The notes under the pieces: generated by a model
Seen by the model: the letters and a program-made list of their open reading frames with translations, nothing else
Told to the model about the DNA's origin: nothing
Databases searched by the model: none
Made by a program: the position numbers and the translations under genes
NCBI GenBank assembly: GCA_034509755.1
Contig: CM067541.1
Span: forward strand, 13,380,001 to 13,444,000
DNA: 64,000 bases
Source: Anisodus tanguticus
Taxonomy: Eukaryota > Streptophyta > Magnoliopsida > Solanales > Solanaceae
Direction of reading: 5' to 3'
Shown here: one piece after another, positions 47,116 through 58,100 of the stretch
Position numbering within the stretch: the first letter of the stretch is position 1
Layout: each line of letters begins with the position of its first letter

Positions 47116-47928
47116 TTAATCGCGACCCTTGCCACGACCATGGCTTCCTCTACCACCTCGGCCTTTTCCACCCTTGCCGCCGCGGCCCTGCCGCTGTTGG
47201 GAGTTGTCTGGTGGCGTCTGATCTTGGGGTTGCGTGTCGATAGCTAACACCTTCTGGGCATGCTCATCCTGCTTAGCACGACGGGTTTCTTCAAGCAACA
47301 ATTGTGAGCGAACTTTGTTAAAACTCGGTAGCGGATCTGTCTGTTGAATTATGGTGGCCAAAGTATCATATTCTCCCTTAGTAAGGCCAAAAATCATTTG
47401 TAGCACCATTTTATCGTCAGTGACAGACGTGCCGATGTTGGAGAGTTGATCCGCTAGAAGTTTAAGCTGCTTGCAGTACTCAGAGACATTGGAGAAGTTT
47501 TCAAGACTTGTTTTGTTGAACTGTTCTTCCAAATACACGGCACAAGTGTGCTTGTTGTCCTGAAAAATTTCCTCCAAACGATTCCACAAGTCAAGGGCTG
47601 TGGAGTCAGATTTCATGATAGTAAGGAGCAAATCCTGAGAGATACTACCATATATCCATTGTTTGACGCCGGCGTCGAGACGATGCCAGATAGAATCATC
47701 AACCTCCGTAGGGCGCGGAATAGTGTCATCAATATGGTCAAGCACGTTATAGAGACATGCATGGTTGCGAAAAAGTTCAACCCAGGGAGAATACTGGTTG
47801 TTTTCTTGATCAAGAATAATGGGAATATGGTTCTTGATGTTGGAAACAGTAAGGGGCGGGATGAAACGGGGGTGATGACTTTGTGGAGGTAGAGGCGTCG
47901 AAAGTGTGGAAGAATCAGGGATAGCCAT
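47116..47928 (-). CDS. copia gag-like protein of the reverse element
   Basis: This is a 270-codon frame starting MAIPDSSTLSTPLPPQ. It contains the typical copia gag run (LTVSNIKNHIPIILDQENNQ, VKQWIYGSISQDLLLTIMKS, EEQFNKTSLENFSNVSEYCK) and a Gly/Arg-rich nucleic-acid binding tail (GRGGKGGKGRGGRGSHGR). Its role is to coat the element's RNA inside particles. The frame stops at 47116, before the Gln-rich stretch that continues in frame after the stop (47080-47115), so it probably lacks its far end. It lies about 140 bases downstream of the LTR on its own strand, with the primer site between. Confidence 0.8.
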   Translation of the reverse strand: MAIPDSSTLSTPLPPQSHHPRFIPPLTVSNIKNHIPIILDQENNQYSPWVELFRNHACLYNVLDHIDDTIPRPTEVDDSIWHRLDAGVKQWIYGSISQDLLLTIMKSDSTALDLWNRLEEIFQDNKHTCAVYLEEQFNKTSLENFSNVSEYCKQLKLLADQLSNIGTSVTDDKMVLQMIFGLTKGEYDTLATIIQQTDPLPSFNKVRSQLLLEETRRAKQDEHAQKVLAIDTQPQDQTPPDNSQQRQGRGGKGGKGRGGRGSHGRGKGRD

Positions 47929-48065
47929 TTAGAGAAGAGAAGAAAGGAAGAACAAAACCTGAAAAGCAAGAAGAAAATCCGGGAGAGCCGCGGCGTAGGA
48001 GAGGCAACCGGCGGCTGTGGAAGAGAAAGGTTTTTAGGGTTTTGTTTATTTGGCTCTTGATACCA

Positions 48066-48271
48066 TGTGAGATGATATTAATCTCCCTCGGGGAGTCTTT
48101 CATTAATATCAAGGTATATATAGAGTACAATATTCATCCCTTATACAATAGGAATCCTAAGCCTATACAAAAGAGAAATCCTAGTCTTACCATAATTATA
48201 TTTACACAATATATGGAAATATTCTAATTATGGGTAGGGAGTATATTGTTTCCTATATTTACACGTTTACA
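48066..48271 (-). repeat. LTR (5' on the minus strand) of the reverse copia element
   Basis: 206 bp, matching 42585-42790. On the minus strand it is followed by the primer site TGGTATCAAGAGC (48053-48065), complementary to the 3' end region of an initiator Met-tRNA as usual for copia. Confidence 0.95.
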
Positions 48272-48332
48272 ATAAACTTCAAATTCTGAAACCAAATGAA
48301 AAAAAGGCCAAGTTTCTAGCAATTGGTTTAAC

Positions 48333-48563
48333 CAGGGGCGGAGCTAGGTAGGGTTGAGGGGGTCCAAACCCCCTTCGACGGAAAATTACATTGTATATAT
48401 AAGATTAAAATTATTTTTTATGTATATAGAGTTGATGTTACACTAGGTATGATGTTGTTCTAGTTGTATATATAGTTGATGTTAAACCCTCATTAGCTTC
48501 TTCGTGTATTTACTTATTCATATTTTTGAACCCTTAATAAACATCATGGATCTGCCAGTGGCA
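48333..48563. mobile_element. MITE of the 'ggcggagctagg' type
   Basis: It starts caggggcggagctaggtagg and ends near atggatctgccagtg, matching in inverted form a common Solanaceae MITE. The paralogous site near 20550-20570 is empty (ggtttgaccctcc against ggtttaac-insert-gcaaaccctcc), which supports the insertion. The target duplication has decayed. Confidence 0.65.
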
Positions 48564-50123
48564 AACCCTCCAATAATTCTGGACCATGAGGGGCTTGATA
48601 TCATCAAAATTGGAACTATGTTTATAGACATTTTTCACAATTTCCAAGACCTGTTATTTTTGGCTAGATAGTGCATGCATTTGTGTCATTTTGACATCAC
48701 TTTTACGAATTCTATATGGATCCATTCCAAGAACTATGGAAAAGTTTGGCATTTTTAATCAAGCTTTTGAGTTTCTTGTTTTAGCATAAGGTTTGGATGA
48801 TTGTGGACTGCCATTTATGTCTGTGCCATATGCGGGGATTCCTATACATTCTGTGTTGGCTCTGAGATCGATTCAAGTTTTGAAATATATCAAGACGTTT
48901 CTATAATGACTTCAAGTTATTAATATTTAATGATTTTTTTAATATATATAAAATTCCACAAAAAATATTGAGTTTACATTATCCCACATATTACATGCTA
49001 GATCTTCCTCCAGCATTGACTTAATTTCATAATTCAACTTGTAGGATAATTTGAATTTGAGTTTGAGGTACTGAGATTCTAATGTTTTAATGTATTTTGT
49101 ATCTCATATATACCCTACGTAATAACGTAAATGCAATAGCATAATATCTAGACAATAACAATTAAGCTTTAATGCCAAACAAGTTTGATTGAGTTATAGG
49201 AATCATTATTGACCATGAATTTCCTGCTTTTTCTAAAAACAATAGCATCGCATCATGTGTTGTTCTTAAATACACGAAAAACAACAAAATTTCAACTTAT
49301 AGAATAATTAAATACTCTTAAGTTCATATAATTTCTAACTAAAGAAAGAAAATTACTAAAAGAAAAAAGAAAAAGAAAGATTTTTATTACCTTTAATTTG
49401 GTCAACGTTTCATATAATGGATTGAAAATGATAAGATAAAGTTCGAGATAGAGATGTGTTAATATATTTTTACTGCAAAAATCATGTTGTTACCTGGGAA
49501 ATTCTACTTATAGTAAGATTTTAATTTTGAAAATACATATTATTTTGCCCTTTTAATCCATTCCCATTTGTCTCTATCGCACATAACCATGTTTTGCACG
49601 TAAACAAAATTCCCTATTATAGAAGAGAGGAGGGAGAAAAAAGGAAATAAGAGAAAATGACATGTATTATATAACTTCAAAAGGTAAAATTGACTAGGAA
49701 CAAACTTTTAAATTAGAGAATATCTACAAAATTAAAGAGGAAATTAGTGGTTTAACATGTTAACCGCTAAATCTTGAAGAAAAAAGTATCTAATTAATAA
49801 AAGAGAACCACAAACGTTGCGGCAGTGTGGTGAATAAAAATTGGTAGAAATTTATCCGCATCAAGTATTTATATCAAACTAATAGATGTATGGCGTGTGT
49901 TTGAAAGTAAGATTTATCTCACTCAACTCTAGTTAATTAATAAATTTTCACTTATTTTAAATCAATTAATCATGGTAAGTTGATGTGGCCTTTGGTGTAA
50001 ATACCCAGTGCAAATAAGTTGTTACCATATGCACCCCATAGCGAATCCAAGATTTAAACTTTATGGGTAAACCTTTTAGGATTCTTAATTGAACCCATTA
50101 CATTTAAAAAGTTATGGATTAAC

Positions 50124-50235
50124 AACAACAACAACAATAACATATCCGTGAAATCCCACACAATGAGGTTTAGGCAGGGTTGAGTGTACGCAGACCTTAT
50201 CCCTATCTTGGGAGGTAGGGAGGTTGTTTCCGGTA
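50124..50235 (-). mobile_element. Au-type SINE, reversed
   Basis: On the plus strand it runs aacaacaacaacaataacat ... gtgaaatcccaca ... gagtgtacgcagaccttatc ... ggaggttgtttccgg, the reverse complement of the Au SINE 3' part with its ttgttg tail. Confidence 0.75.
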
Positions 50236-51249
50236 GACACTCGGCACAAAGACAGGTAACAAAAATTAGTGTAAATAAGCTATGGAAAAATACTACAAAA
50301 AACAAGCAAGATAATACTATCTGCAAAAGTTAAAAGTTACGGGTTCATGTATATTATTTATTGTAATTTTAATAATTTTTTACCCATAAATTTATGTTCC
50401 GCATCGAAAGTTAGGGATTCAATTGAACCCCATCTTGAATGCTACATACGTCCTGTGCATCCCTTCATACTTAATTCAGAGATCTTAGGTTTGAACTTTA
50501 GGAATGAAGTCACCTTTAATGAGGAGCGCTTTATCCCTAAAGTAAAACTTTTCGGAGCAAATTTGAATTAATCAAGTCCTAAAACGAATACCTAACTATA
50601 GGTGAGAATTCAAAAAGAAAAAATAAAGATAAAAAATATAGAAGAGAATGTATTTCATTAAAAGGGTTAGGGATAATTAGTTTGAATTCACCTTTGATAT
50701 TGACTTGTGTGTCTTAATTAAGGAATGCATAAAGCAAGATAGTGAAACAAAGTGATATTAAATAAATGGAAAGCCAGTTCCTCTTCATCTTTCCATAAAC
50801 AAAGGGCAAATAAAATGCATTTAATTAGAAAAGATATGAATTACCATTATGGAACCAAAATGCTTCAACATAAATAGAAATAGTTCAATCTAAAAAAAAA
50901 CATTACTCCAAATTGTTATCTTACAAACATGTTCAACAAAAGGAAGAAACCTCAACTGAACTTCCTTTTTCTTTAACTTATATACATTGAACTTTGAAGT
51001 ATTAGAAATATTTAGAGGATATTTATAGATAACCTTCATAAATAGCAAGAGTTTATAATCCTTCCACCAGAATTGTGGTGGAGAGATAAATATTTCTTAA
51101 TTTTTAATCAAAATGTCTTGGGTTCAAGCTTGGGTTTATGAGGATCGATTTTTATTAGGGAGCGTTTTGGAGGACTTTTTGAGCGAAACCATATTAAGTC
51201 GTATCTCAATGCTAATATCGAACACTCGATGGAAAACCATGAATTTTTA

Positions 51250-51366
51250 ACAACAACAATAACATACATAGTAAAATCTGATAAAAAAGTGAAGTCTGGG
51301 GAGAGTAGAGTGTACGCAGACCTTACCTCTATATTGGGAGATAGAGATGTTGTTTCCGATAGATAA
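51250..51366 (-). mobile_element. Au-type SINE, reversed, diverged
   Basis: The same pattern as at 50124: aacaacaacaataacataca ... agagtgtacgcagaccttac ... gatgttgtttccgatag. The middle has drifted. Confidence 0.7.
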
Positions 51367-52224
51367 AAAAGATTATCTTTGTTGTAACAGGCTAAGATAA
51401 TTTCATTAACCGCGTATATAAATTAAACTTTTTTTTGCATGAATTATATGATCTTATCCAACCTTTGACATAACTTTTAAGAATTATGTTGAACTAACGA
51501 AACTTTATCCATCTACTCAGCTTACCACTTATATTGTTTTCTTTGCTTTTCTTTTTTCCATTTAATATACAAAAATAGCCATTGTTGTGGCCAGAAACAA
51601 TAATTTGGGACTTAGGTGTACTCTACGTAATCAAATTAAGTGTACATTTCATAAAGGACAACTCTTGTTGGACTTAGCTTTAATTAAATTATATGAGGCA
51701 TTTACGTTTTCTTAGATATATTTTGTGGGGTCTATTTTCCTTGTATTTTTTTAATGTTTGTCTTCTTAACTTAAATATAATTCATTCTGGTCTAAGAAAA
51801 ATAACACTTGCCATAAAAAGTAATATGTTTATTATTAGAAGTTATATCATTAGAAGTAAAATAGAATATTAACATACACATTGCAAATATTAAAAGTATC
51901 GTATCATTTTTAGAACAGATAAATTGGAAAGAGTGACTAACAAATTGTGACGGAAGCACGGTGCATTTATATAGTTTCTAATGTGTAAACTTTATTAAAA
52001 CAATAAAATAACGTATAGTCTAAATTTCATGCCAAAAGTTAGACGTGATGAATTTTGAAAATTTACCCCTTTTGAGATAAATGAAGTAAAAACATATAAA
52101 ATCTGGTACCAACACTACAAGTATTTTATGATTCGGGGCTTACCACGTGCAGAACATGAATAAGGTGAATTTTTCTGTGGGTGTTATCCATCTGAATCAA
52201 TTCTCGGTGGGCACTTATTTATTA

Positions 52225-52430
52225 TTATTAGCAAATATTCTCCGGATATTCACAGTATATTTTATAATTATAATAGATGTACATACGTTGATTCCTAATA
52301 CAATAAGAATCCTAACTTACCTTAAATGATTGATTTATAATACAATAAGAATCTTAAGTTATCTTAAATATACATCTATCATAATTATAAAATATATTCA
52401 TGAATATTCGTTAATAATTATATCGGTGAA
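52225..52430. repeat. Imperfect long inverted repeat, MITE-like
   Basis: The left arm (tattttataattataataga) is answered by the right arm (tctatcataattataaaata) across about 110 bases. Two direct copies of atacaataagaatc lie between (52298 and 52338). No target duplication was fixed. Confidence 0.55.
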
Positions 52431-54354
52431 CAATATCTTTATCTTACTTTGTCATTATTACACTCTTATCTACACATATTACTTCAAGGATAATATTTCT
52501 AGTTAAAGTGCAAGATGACCCAACTCTACCATGAAGAAAAAATAAAAGAAGTATTTGCTTATTTCATGTATGATCCACTTGGCTTGAGAGGGGTGGGGGA
52601 AGGGGGGGGGGATCAACTCACTTGGTAGAGTTCGCAATTGAGTCATTTTCTTTGAGTTGAGAGCGATGTTAATTCATTAAACTTTTATTATTGAACATAA
52701 ATAAATGATAAGAGGATCAAAACGTGCCATTAAAAAATTCTACTGAAACAAAGATGAGCGGTCAAAATTTTATTTTATGTAGCATAATTTAGAAGAAAAT
52801 TGCTAGCTTACTTAATTTTCGGTGCGAATTCATACATACATGACCACATTTTCCTATAAAATATATGAGTAGGAGAAAATGAAAAAGCAAAATGAAGAGT
52901 GGAAGCATAAGAAAGTGGAGGGGACATAGCTATTCTTTAATAACCCCTTTACTCTTTACATGGAAAAAAATAAGTGAAGTAATATTCTCACGCGCAGAAT
53001 TATATGGTGAACATCGTCCACCATATAAGGTCTAAATTTGTCATTATCATTGGTTCTCATGGCACGTTGAATATACGCTCTTCCTTTGAGAGTAGGATTA
53101 AAAGTATTTCGGCGTTCTTTACTATATAGAAAAAATCTTTAATTCAGTTGGAGGAAGAGAGGGGAAAAAGCCAATGAAATAAAAGAAAAACAAGAGAAGG
53201 AGAGACACACCCTATAACACATCATTATTGTGGGGGAGTGATACTATTTTTTTATTTTTAATTAGAGATTTCGAATTTAAGTTATGAGTATGAAATTATT
53301 TTTATTAGGGAGTATTTTATGAGCTTGGCCGGCTAACGTGAGACTTTCGTGTTTGAATTTAGACTTAATCAGGTCTCACTTTTAAAGTTATTTTCGTGTG
53401 ACTTATAGATCATGAATTTGAGTAGTGGAATCAACTACTAATACTTTTATTATGTTAGGTTGTCTACGGCATATCCTTTGGAGTGTTGGATGCTTTGTGC
53501 ACATGATTGCCCTTTCTTTTTTCCATGTCTCACTCCTAATATGAAACTTTCACGTGTAAATTCATATTTAATTGGACCTCTATCAGGGACGAATATTGAA
53601 GCTAATAACGTTTGCTCCAATCCTATATATTTATTGAGAATTCTACTAAATATTTATATTCGACCTTATATCAAGAACTCTACTAAATATTTATAAAATA
53701 TTTAATCATATATTTAATTATTAGGGAAAAGGTGCAAATATACTCCTTAACTTTGCGATATAGAGCTGATCTATCCCTCATTAAAAAAGTGGTTCATATA
53801 TACTCTTGCCGTTATACAAATGGTGCAAATATAGCCTGACTTTGCACAAATGGTAAAAATATTCGTTGACGGTTTTTTGAAAAAATCATTTAGCTTATTT
53901 TTTAATTTAAAAAATATCACGAGACTTTACAAAAATAAATCTATCTATTTTTCTTAGATGAACCATACTTAATCTACCATAAAAAAATTAACACGTGACT
54001 TTAAAAAGAAAAAATCTACTCAAAAGAATTGGATAGAATTCTTTTCTAAAGTCATGTGAAATTATTTTAATTAAATAATAAGTTAAATGATTTATTAAAA
54101 TTATTTAATCAGTAAAAGAATATATGTATACAATTTGTATAAGATAGATGTATATGTGCACTACTTTTTAAATAAAAAGAGTATATTGCTCTGTGTCACA
54201 CAGTTGAAAGATATATTTTGAGGTTACATAAACTCAATTCAGTCTCTACCGAACACCCACTGAAAAGAAAAAACAGCATGCACCCCCAAAAGAGCAATCC
54301 GCTATAACTATACAAAAGTAAAAAAGAGAGAGAGAGATGAAAAGGGTCGTTTCT

Positions 54355-55198
54355 TGAGCTCAAAGGGTGTCCATTTTTGTGCATTTTTCAGCTATAAATG
54401 TACTCCAAATCTGCAGATTTTCATTTTTTATGGCTACATAACCACACATATATAGTGGGTTATTAGTGCAATTAGTCATAGATCCATACATACAAAGTAA
54501 GAAGAGAGAGCTAAAAAAGTTGGTTTCTTGACGTGGAAGGGTGTTCATTTTTATGCATTTTTAGCAAGAAAATGAACACCAATTTTTGCAGATATTAATT
54601 TTCTTATGGATATATATATATATATTTAGTGGGGTATATCAAGAAAATTGGTCATAGGAGAGAGAGAGAGAGAGAGATTAAATTAATAAAGGTGGCTTCT
54701 TGAACTTAAAGGGTGACCATTATCTTCATTTTCATCAACTTCCATATTTGCAGAATATTGATTTCTATATTGGGTAGCTCTGCAATTAGTCATTAGATCC
54801 ATACATAGCAAGTATAGATAGATATATATAGAGAGAGGAAAAAGGTGGATTCTTGAAGTCAAAGGGGCAACCTTGTTCTTGATTTTCAACAATAAATGCA
54901 CTCTAAATTTGCAGATATATGACTTGTATATGGTTATATAGATACAAATATTTAGTGGGGTTTCAGAGAAATTAGTCATAGGTACATTTTGTTTGTGAAA
55001 TCTGAATTGGTGTTTGATCAATCTTGAAATTGAAATGGAAAGTACAATAGCATCAGCACAAGGTCCAACACCACCAGCTGAGGAGCTGTTAAAGAATATT
55101 CAAGAATAAATAGTGGGGTTTCAGTGAAATAAGTCATAGATACAAATCTGTCTTTAATCTGAAGTGGGGTTTGATCAATCTTGAAATCTTGGATTGAA
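54355..55198 (+). repeat. Four to five tandem copies of the kinase leader unit
   Basis: Units of about 150-170 bp start near 54355, 54530, 54700, 54855 and 55108. Each carries parts of the same series: 'caaagggtg-ccat', '..gcagat-ttga', 'tagtggg', 'aattagtcataga'. Kinase A has one such unit (21165-21300). The unit lies directly upstream of the kinase start codon, so it is probably leader or core promoter. The fourth to fifth unit boundary also copies the start codon and the first 24 codons (ATG at 55035). Confidence 0.7.
55035..55109 (+). CDS. 24-codon upstream frame copying the kinase N-terminus
   Basis: Starts ATG and reads MESTIASAQGPTPPAEELLK plus four residues, then TAA. It is nearly the same as the start of kinase B 164 bases downstream, so it arose by local duplication of leader plus start codon. 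If transcribed it would act as an upstream frame and could lower translation of the main frame. It has no independent role that I can see. Confidence 0.5.
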   Translation: MESTIASAQGPTPPAEELLKNIQE

Positions 55199-58100
55199 AT
55201 GGAAAGTACAACAACATCAGCACAAGGTCCAACACCACCAGCTGAGGAGCTGTTAAAGAAGATTCAGAATTGGAGGCAGGGCATGCTCAATTGAAGCAGG
55301 ATATGTCTAAGCTCATGATTTGTGATGATCATAGAACACAAAGACAAAGGTCACATTCTATTTCCCCACAAAGGCCGCCTCGTATTCGGGCTGGTGGTGG
55401 ATTTGATGGTGCTTGGAAAAGAGGGTCAACTTCTTTCCGGCATTCTTCGCCATTGCAAAGAGAGAGTAGTAGTAAAGGTGAAGGGGGAGACAGCAGTATT
55501 GGTGTTGGAGGTCCTTCTGCAGTGAAATTTACTGATAGACAGTATTTGAATATATTACAGTCAATGGGACAAGTAGTGCATATACTTGATCTTGATGGTC
55601 GTATAATTTACTGGTGAGTCATTGAAATGGACATCATATCTTTTACATTTACTGGTTGAGCTTGTGAGTTTGAGTTTACTTTTTAGTTGGTTAGTCCATG
55701 GTTGTAGTTATGAACACTAAGGGGTTGTCTGGTTGATGGTTAGGTGGTGATTTATTCATGTATTAAATCTTGCATAACTTGTACTATCATTTTTGGTAGC
55801 ATTTTAGTTGCTATGTATAAAATTCAGCACACCAAGTAAGGTGTTTGGTTACCAGTTTACAATCGCGCATAACTAATACATGTATAAGTTATAAGAGAAT
55901 TTATGTATTATTCTATGCAATGTAGAAGATGGAATAACTAATACATGTATTACTATACCTGCATAACTAATCTCAACATTATTAATACCTGCATAACTCT
56001 AACCAGCAACCAAACGACCCCTAAACACTTTCTGCAAATAGGTAGAACATTTTACTTGGTCTTAGTTAGAATTTGATTGGTGTTCATCATGTTTGTTAAT
56101 GTTATCAATATAGGAGTGTAATTTGAGCTGTTGTTGCACAGGAATCAAACTGCTGAAAAACTATATGGTTATTCTGCTGCAGAAGCTCTTGGACGAGATC
56201 TCATTGAACTCCTAACAGATACTCGGGATCATGATGCTGCTAATAACATTGTATACCGAGTGTTAAGGGGTGAGAGTTGGACTGGACAGCTTCCAGTTAA
56301 GAATAAGCAAGGGGATAGATTCGTAGTCGTTGCTACCAATACCCCTTTTTATGACGATAATGGTACTTTGCTCGGTGTTATTTGTATATCTAGTGATATG
56401 AGGCCTTTCCAAGAAACAGGGCTTGCGTCGATGGGAGTGAAGCAGTTGGAAGCTGATACAAGATTTAGAGCCAGAACCCTTGCTTCTTCCAAACTTGGAC
56501 TTGATCCCCAACAGCCCCTGCAAGTTGCCATTGCCTCCAAAATATCTAATTTGGTTAGTACTGTCTTTGTTTGAGTAGTTTCCTGGTTTTCTTCTAAGTT
56601 GCTCGGACTCAGGGTGCGGATCTAGAGATTGGATCCTGCATGATCTAAATTTTAAGATTCGGGGGTACGGATGAGGTATGTATACGGGTGCGGGAATTCG
56701 GCTAAAATAATTCAAATATCTAAAAATCGAGTTATAAAAATATGCCTAAATATGGTGTATTATTTGAGAGCAAGTTTAAATTTGTAATTATTATTATGCA
56801 CACATACATCTGCTTACTGTTTTTTTGTTGTAACATGACTATTGCAAATGATATAGAGGTTATGATAGATTTCTTGAGTTCATTGCACATAGCAGTGATG
56901 TTGACCTGTAAATATTTTTAAAGCACCTTCTGGTTGCTGACTTTTTAATACAAAAATCTTTTAAATGAGTTATGATTCCACCCTAGCTTTTGATTTCAGA
57001 AATCATTGTATCTATCTCGAATTTCTCTACTGATCTTGGTCAAGGTACCCAAAATTGGTTGACCAAATTCGATACGGATCCCACGCCCTCACCCATGTTT
57101 TGTCGACACGGGTGTGGCACCAAAAGTGAAGAGTCCGAGAAACTTAGGTTTTCTTTAGCTTTCTTTTGGTTCTCTTTACTGTTGTCTGTTAAGGGTGGCA
57201 TATGCTGACATGACGAAACCTCATAATAGGCCTCAAAGGTGAGCAACAAGGTTAAGTCAAAAATAAAGACAGGAGAGCGCAGCGTGCTTCGCGAAGGTGG
57301 AAGTGGAGACAGTCATTATTCTGACCATGCATTTTCTGATGCTGCTCTCTCAGATCACAGGGAGGATGCAAATTCAAGTGGAGCGAGTACGCCTAGGGGA
57401 GACGTTCACCCTTCTCCTTTTGGAGTATTCTCTGGGAATGAAAATGAGGGAAAACAAGGGATTTCTAAGATTATCACCTCAAAGGCAGAGGCATGGATGG
57501 CGAAGAAGAGCTTAACATGGCCATGGAAAGGTAATGAGCGAGAAGCATCCGAGCCAAGTACCACACGATCTGTATGGCCTTGGCTAAACAATGACCAAGA
57601 CAATGAGTTAAATCACATTAATACATTTAAAGCAGACAATCAGGTTATTGAGACTAACCGGTCTACCACTAATGAAGCTCCAGGATCCTGGTCTTCATTT
57701 AATATCAACAGCACAAGCAGTGCTAGTAGCTATGGAAGCAACACCAGTAGTGCTGTCAATAAGGCGGACATGGATACTGACTGCCTGGATTACGAAATCT
57801 TGTGGGAGGACTTAACTATTGGAGAACAGATTGGAGAAGGTACGCGGAATTCCTTTTACAGGTGAAATTATCAAAAAACAAGTCTATCAGTCATTCCAAA
57901 CTTGATCATAAGAGTCTTTTAGTTTACTTTCATTTTCTATTTTCCATCCATTATATATGCTTCTGTTGCACTTAAACCTTTTATATCTTTTCTGAAGCTA
58001 ACACGTTCATTTCCCTATGAATGATCTATACCAGCTTTATAGCTATGATATTCTTATGTAATTGACAGTTGTTATCGCCTTTCCTTTTACTTCTTCATTT

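Larger units (their letters stand above)
42585..48271 (-). mobile_element. Ty1/copia retrotransposon on the minus strand, nearly intact ends
   Basis: The two 206-bp LTRs (42585-42790 and 48066-48271) begin TGTGAG and end TTTACA and differ at only about three sites. The target duplication ATAAA lies at 42580-42584 and 48272-48276. On the minus strand the primer site TGGTATCAAGAGC follows the right-hand LTR and a G-rich purine tract precedes the left-hand LTR. The order from right to left is gag, protease, integrase, reverse transcriptase, RNase H. Several frameshifts and stops are present, and an 818-bp hAT-like element splits integrase (44888-45705). The gag is close to that of the 25362-32136 element but the LTRs differ. 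Confidence 0.95.
48564..54354. other. Long AT-rich intergenic region without genes
   Basis: No open frame with a recognisable domain was found on either strand. It starts with the repeated intergenic block (to about 48860; compare 14030-14150 and 20650-20790). Further in are two reversed Au-type SINE pieces, an inverted repeat near 52225-52430, a G-rich run near 52590-52612, and at 53730-54190 a repeat-like block with recurring 'ggtgcaaatata'. The rest looks like old, unassigned non-coding DNA. Confidence 0.6.

Noticed and set aside
50054..50326. 90-codon minus-strand frame with hydrophobic Leu run
   Set aside because: It is created by a reversed Au-type SINE and a simple repeat (aac)n.
52590..52612. 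G-rich run as a G-quadruplex or telomere-like site
   Set aside because: It is one isolated homopurine run with no telomeric unit and no gene nearby.
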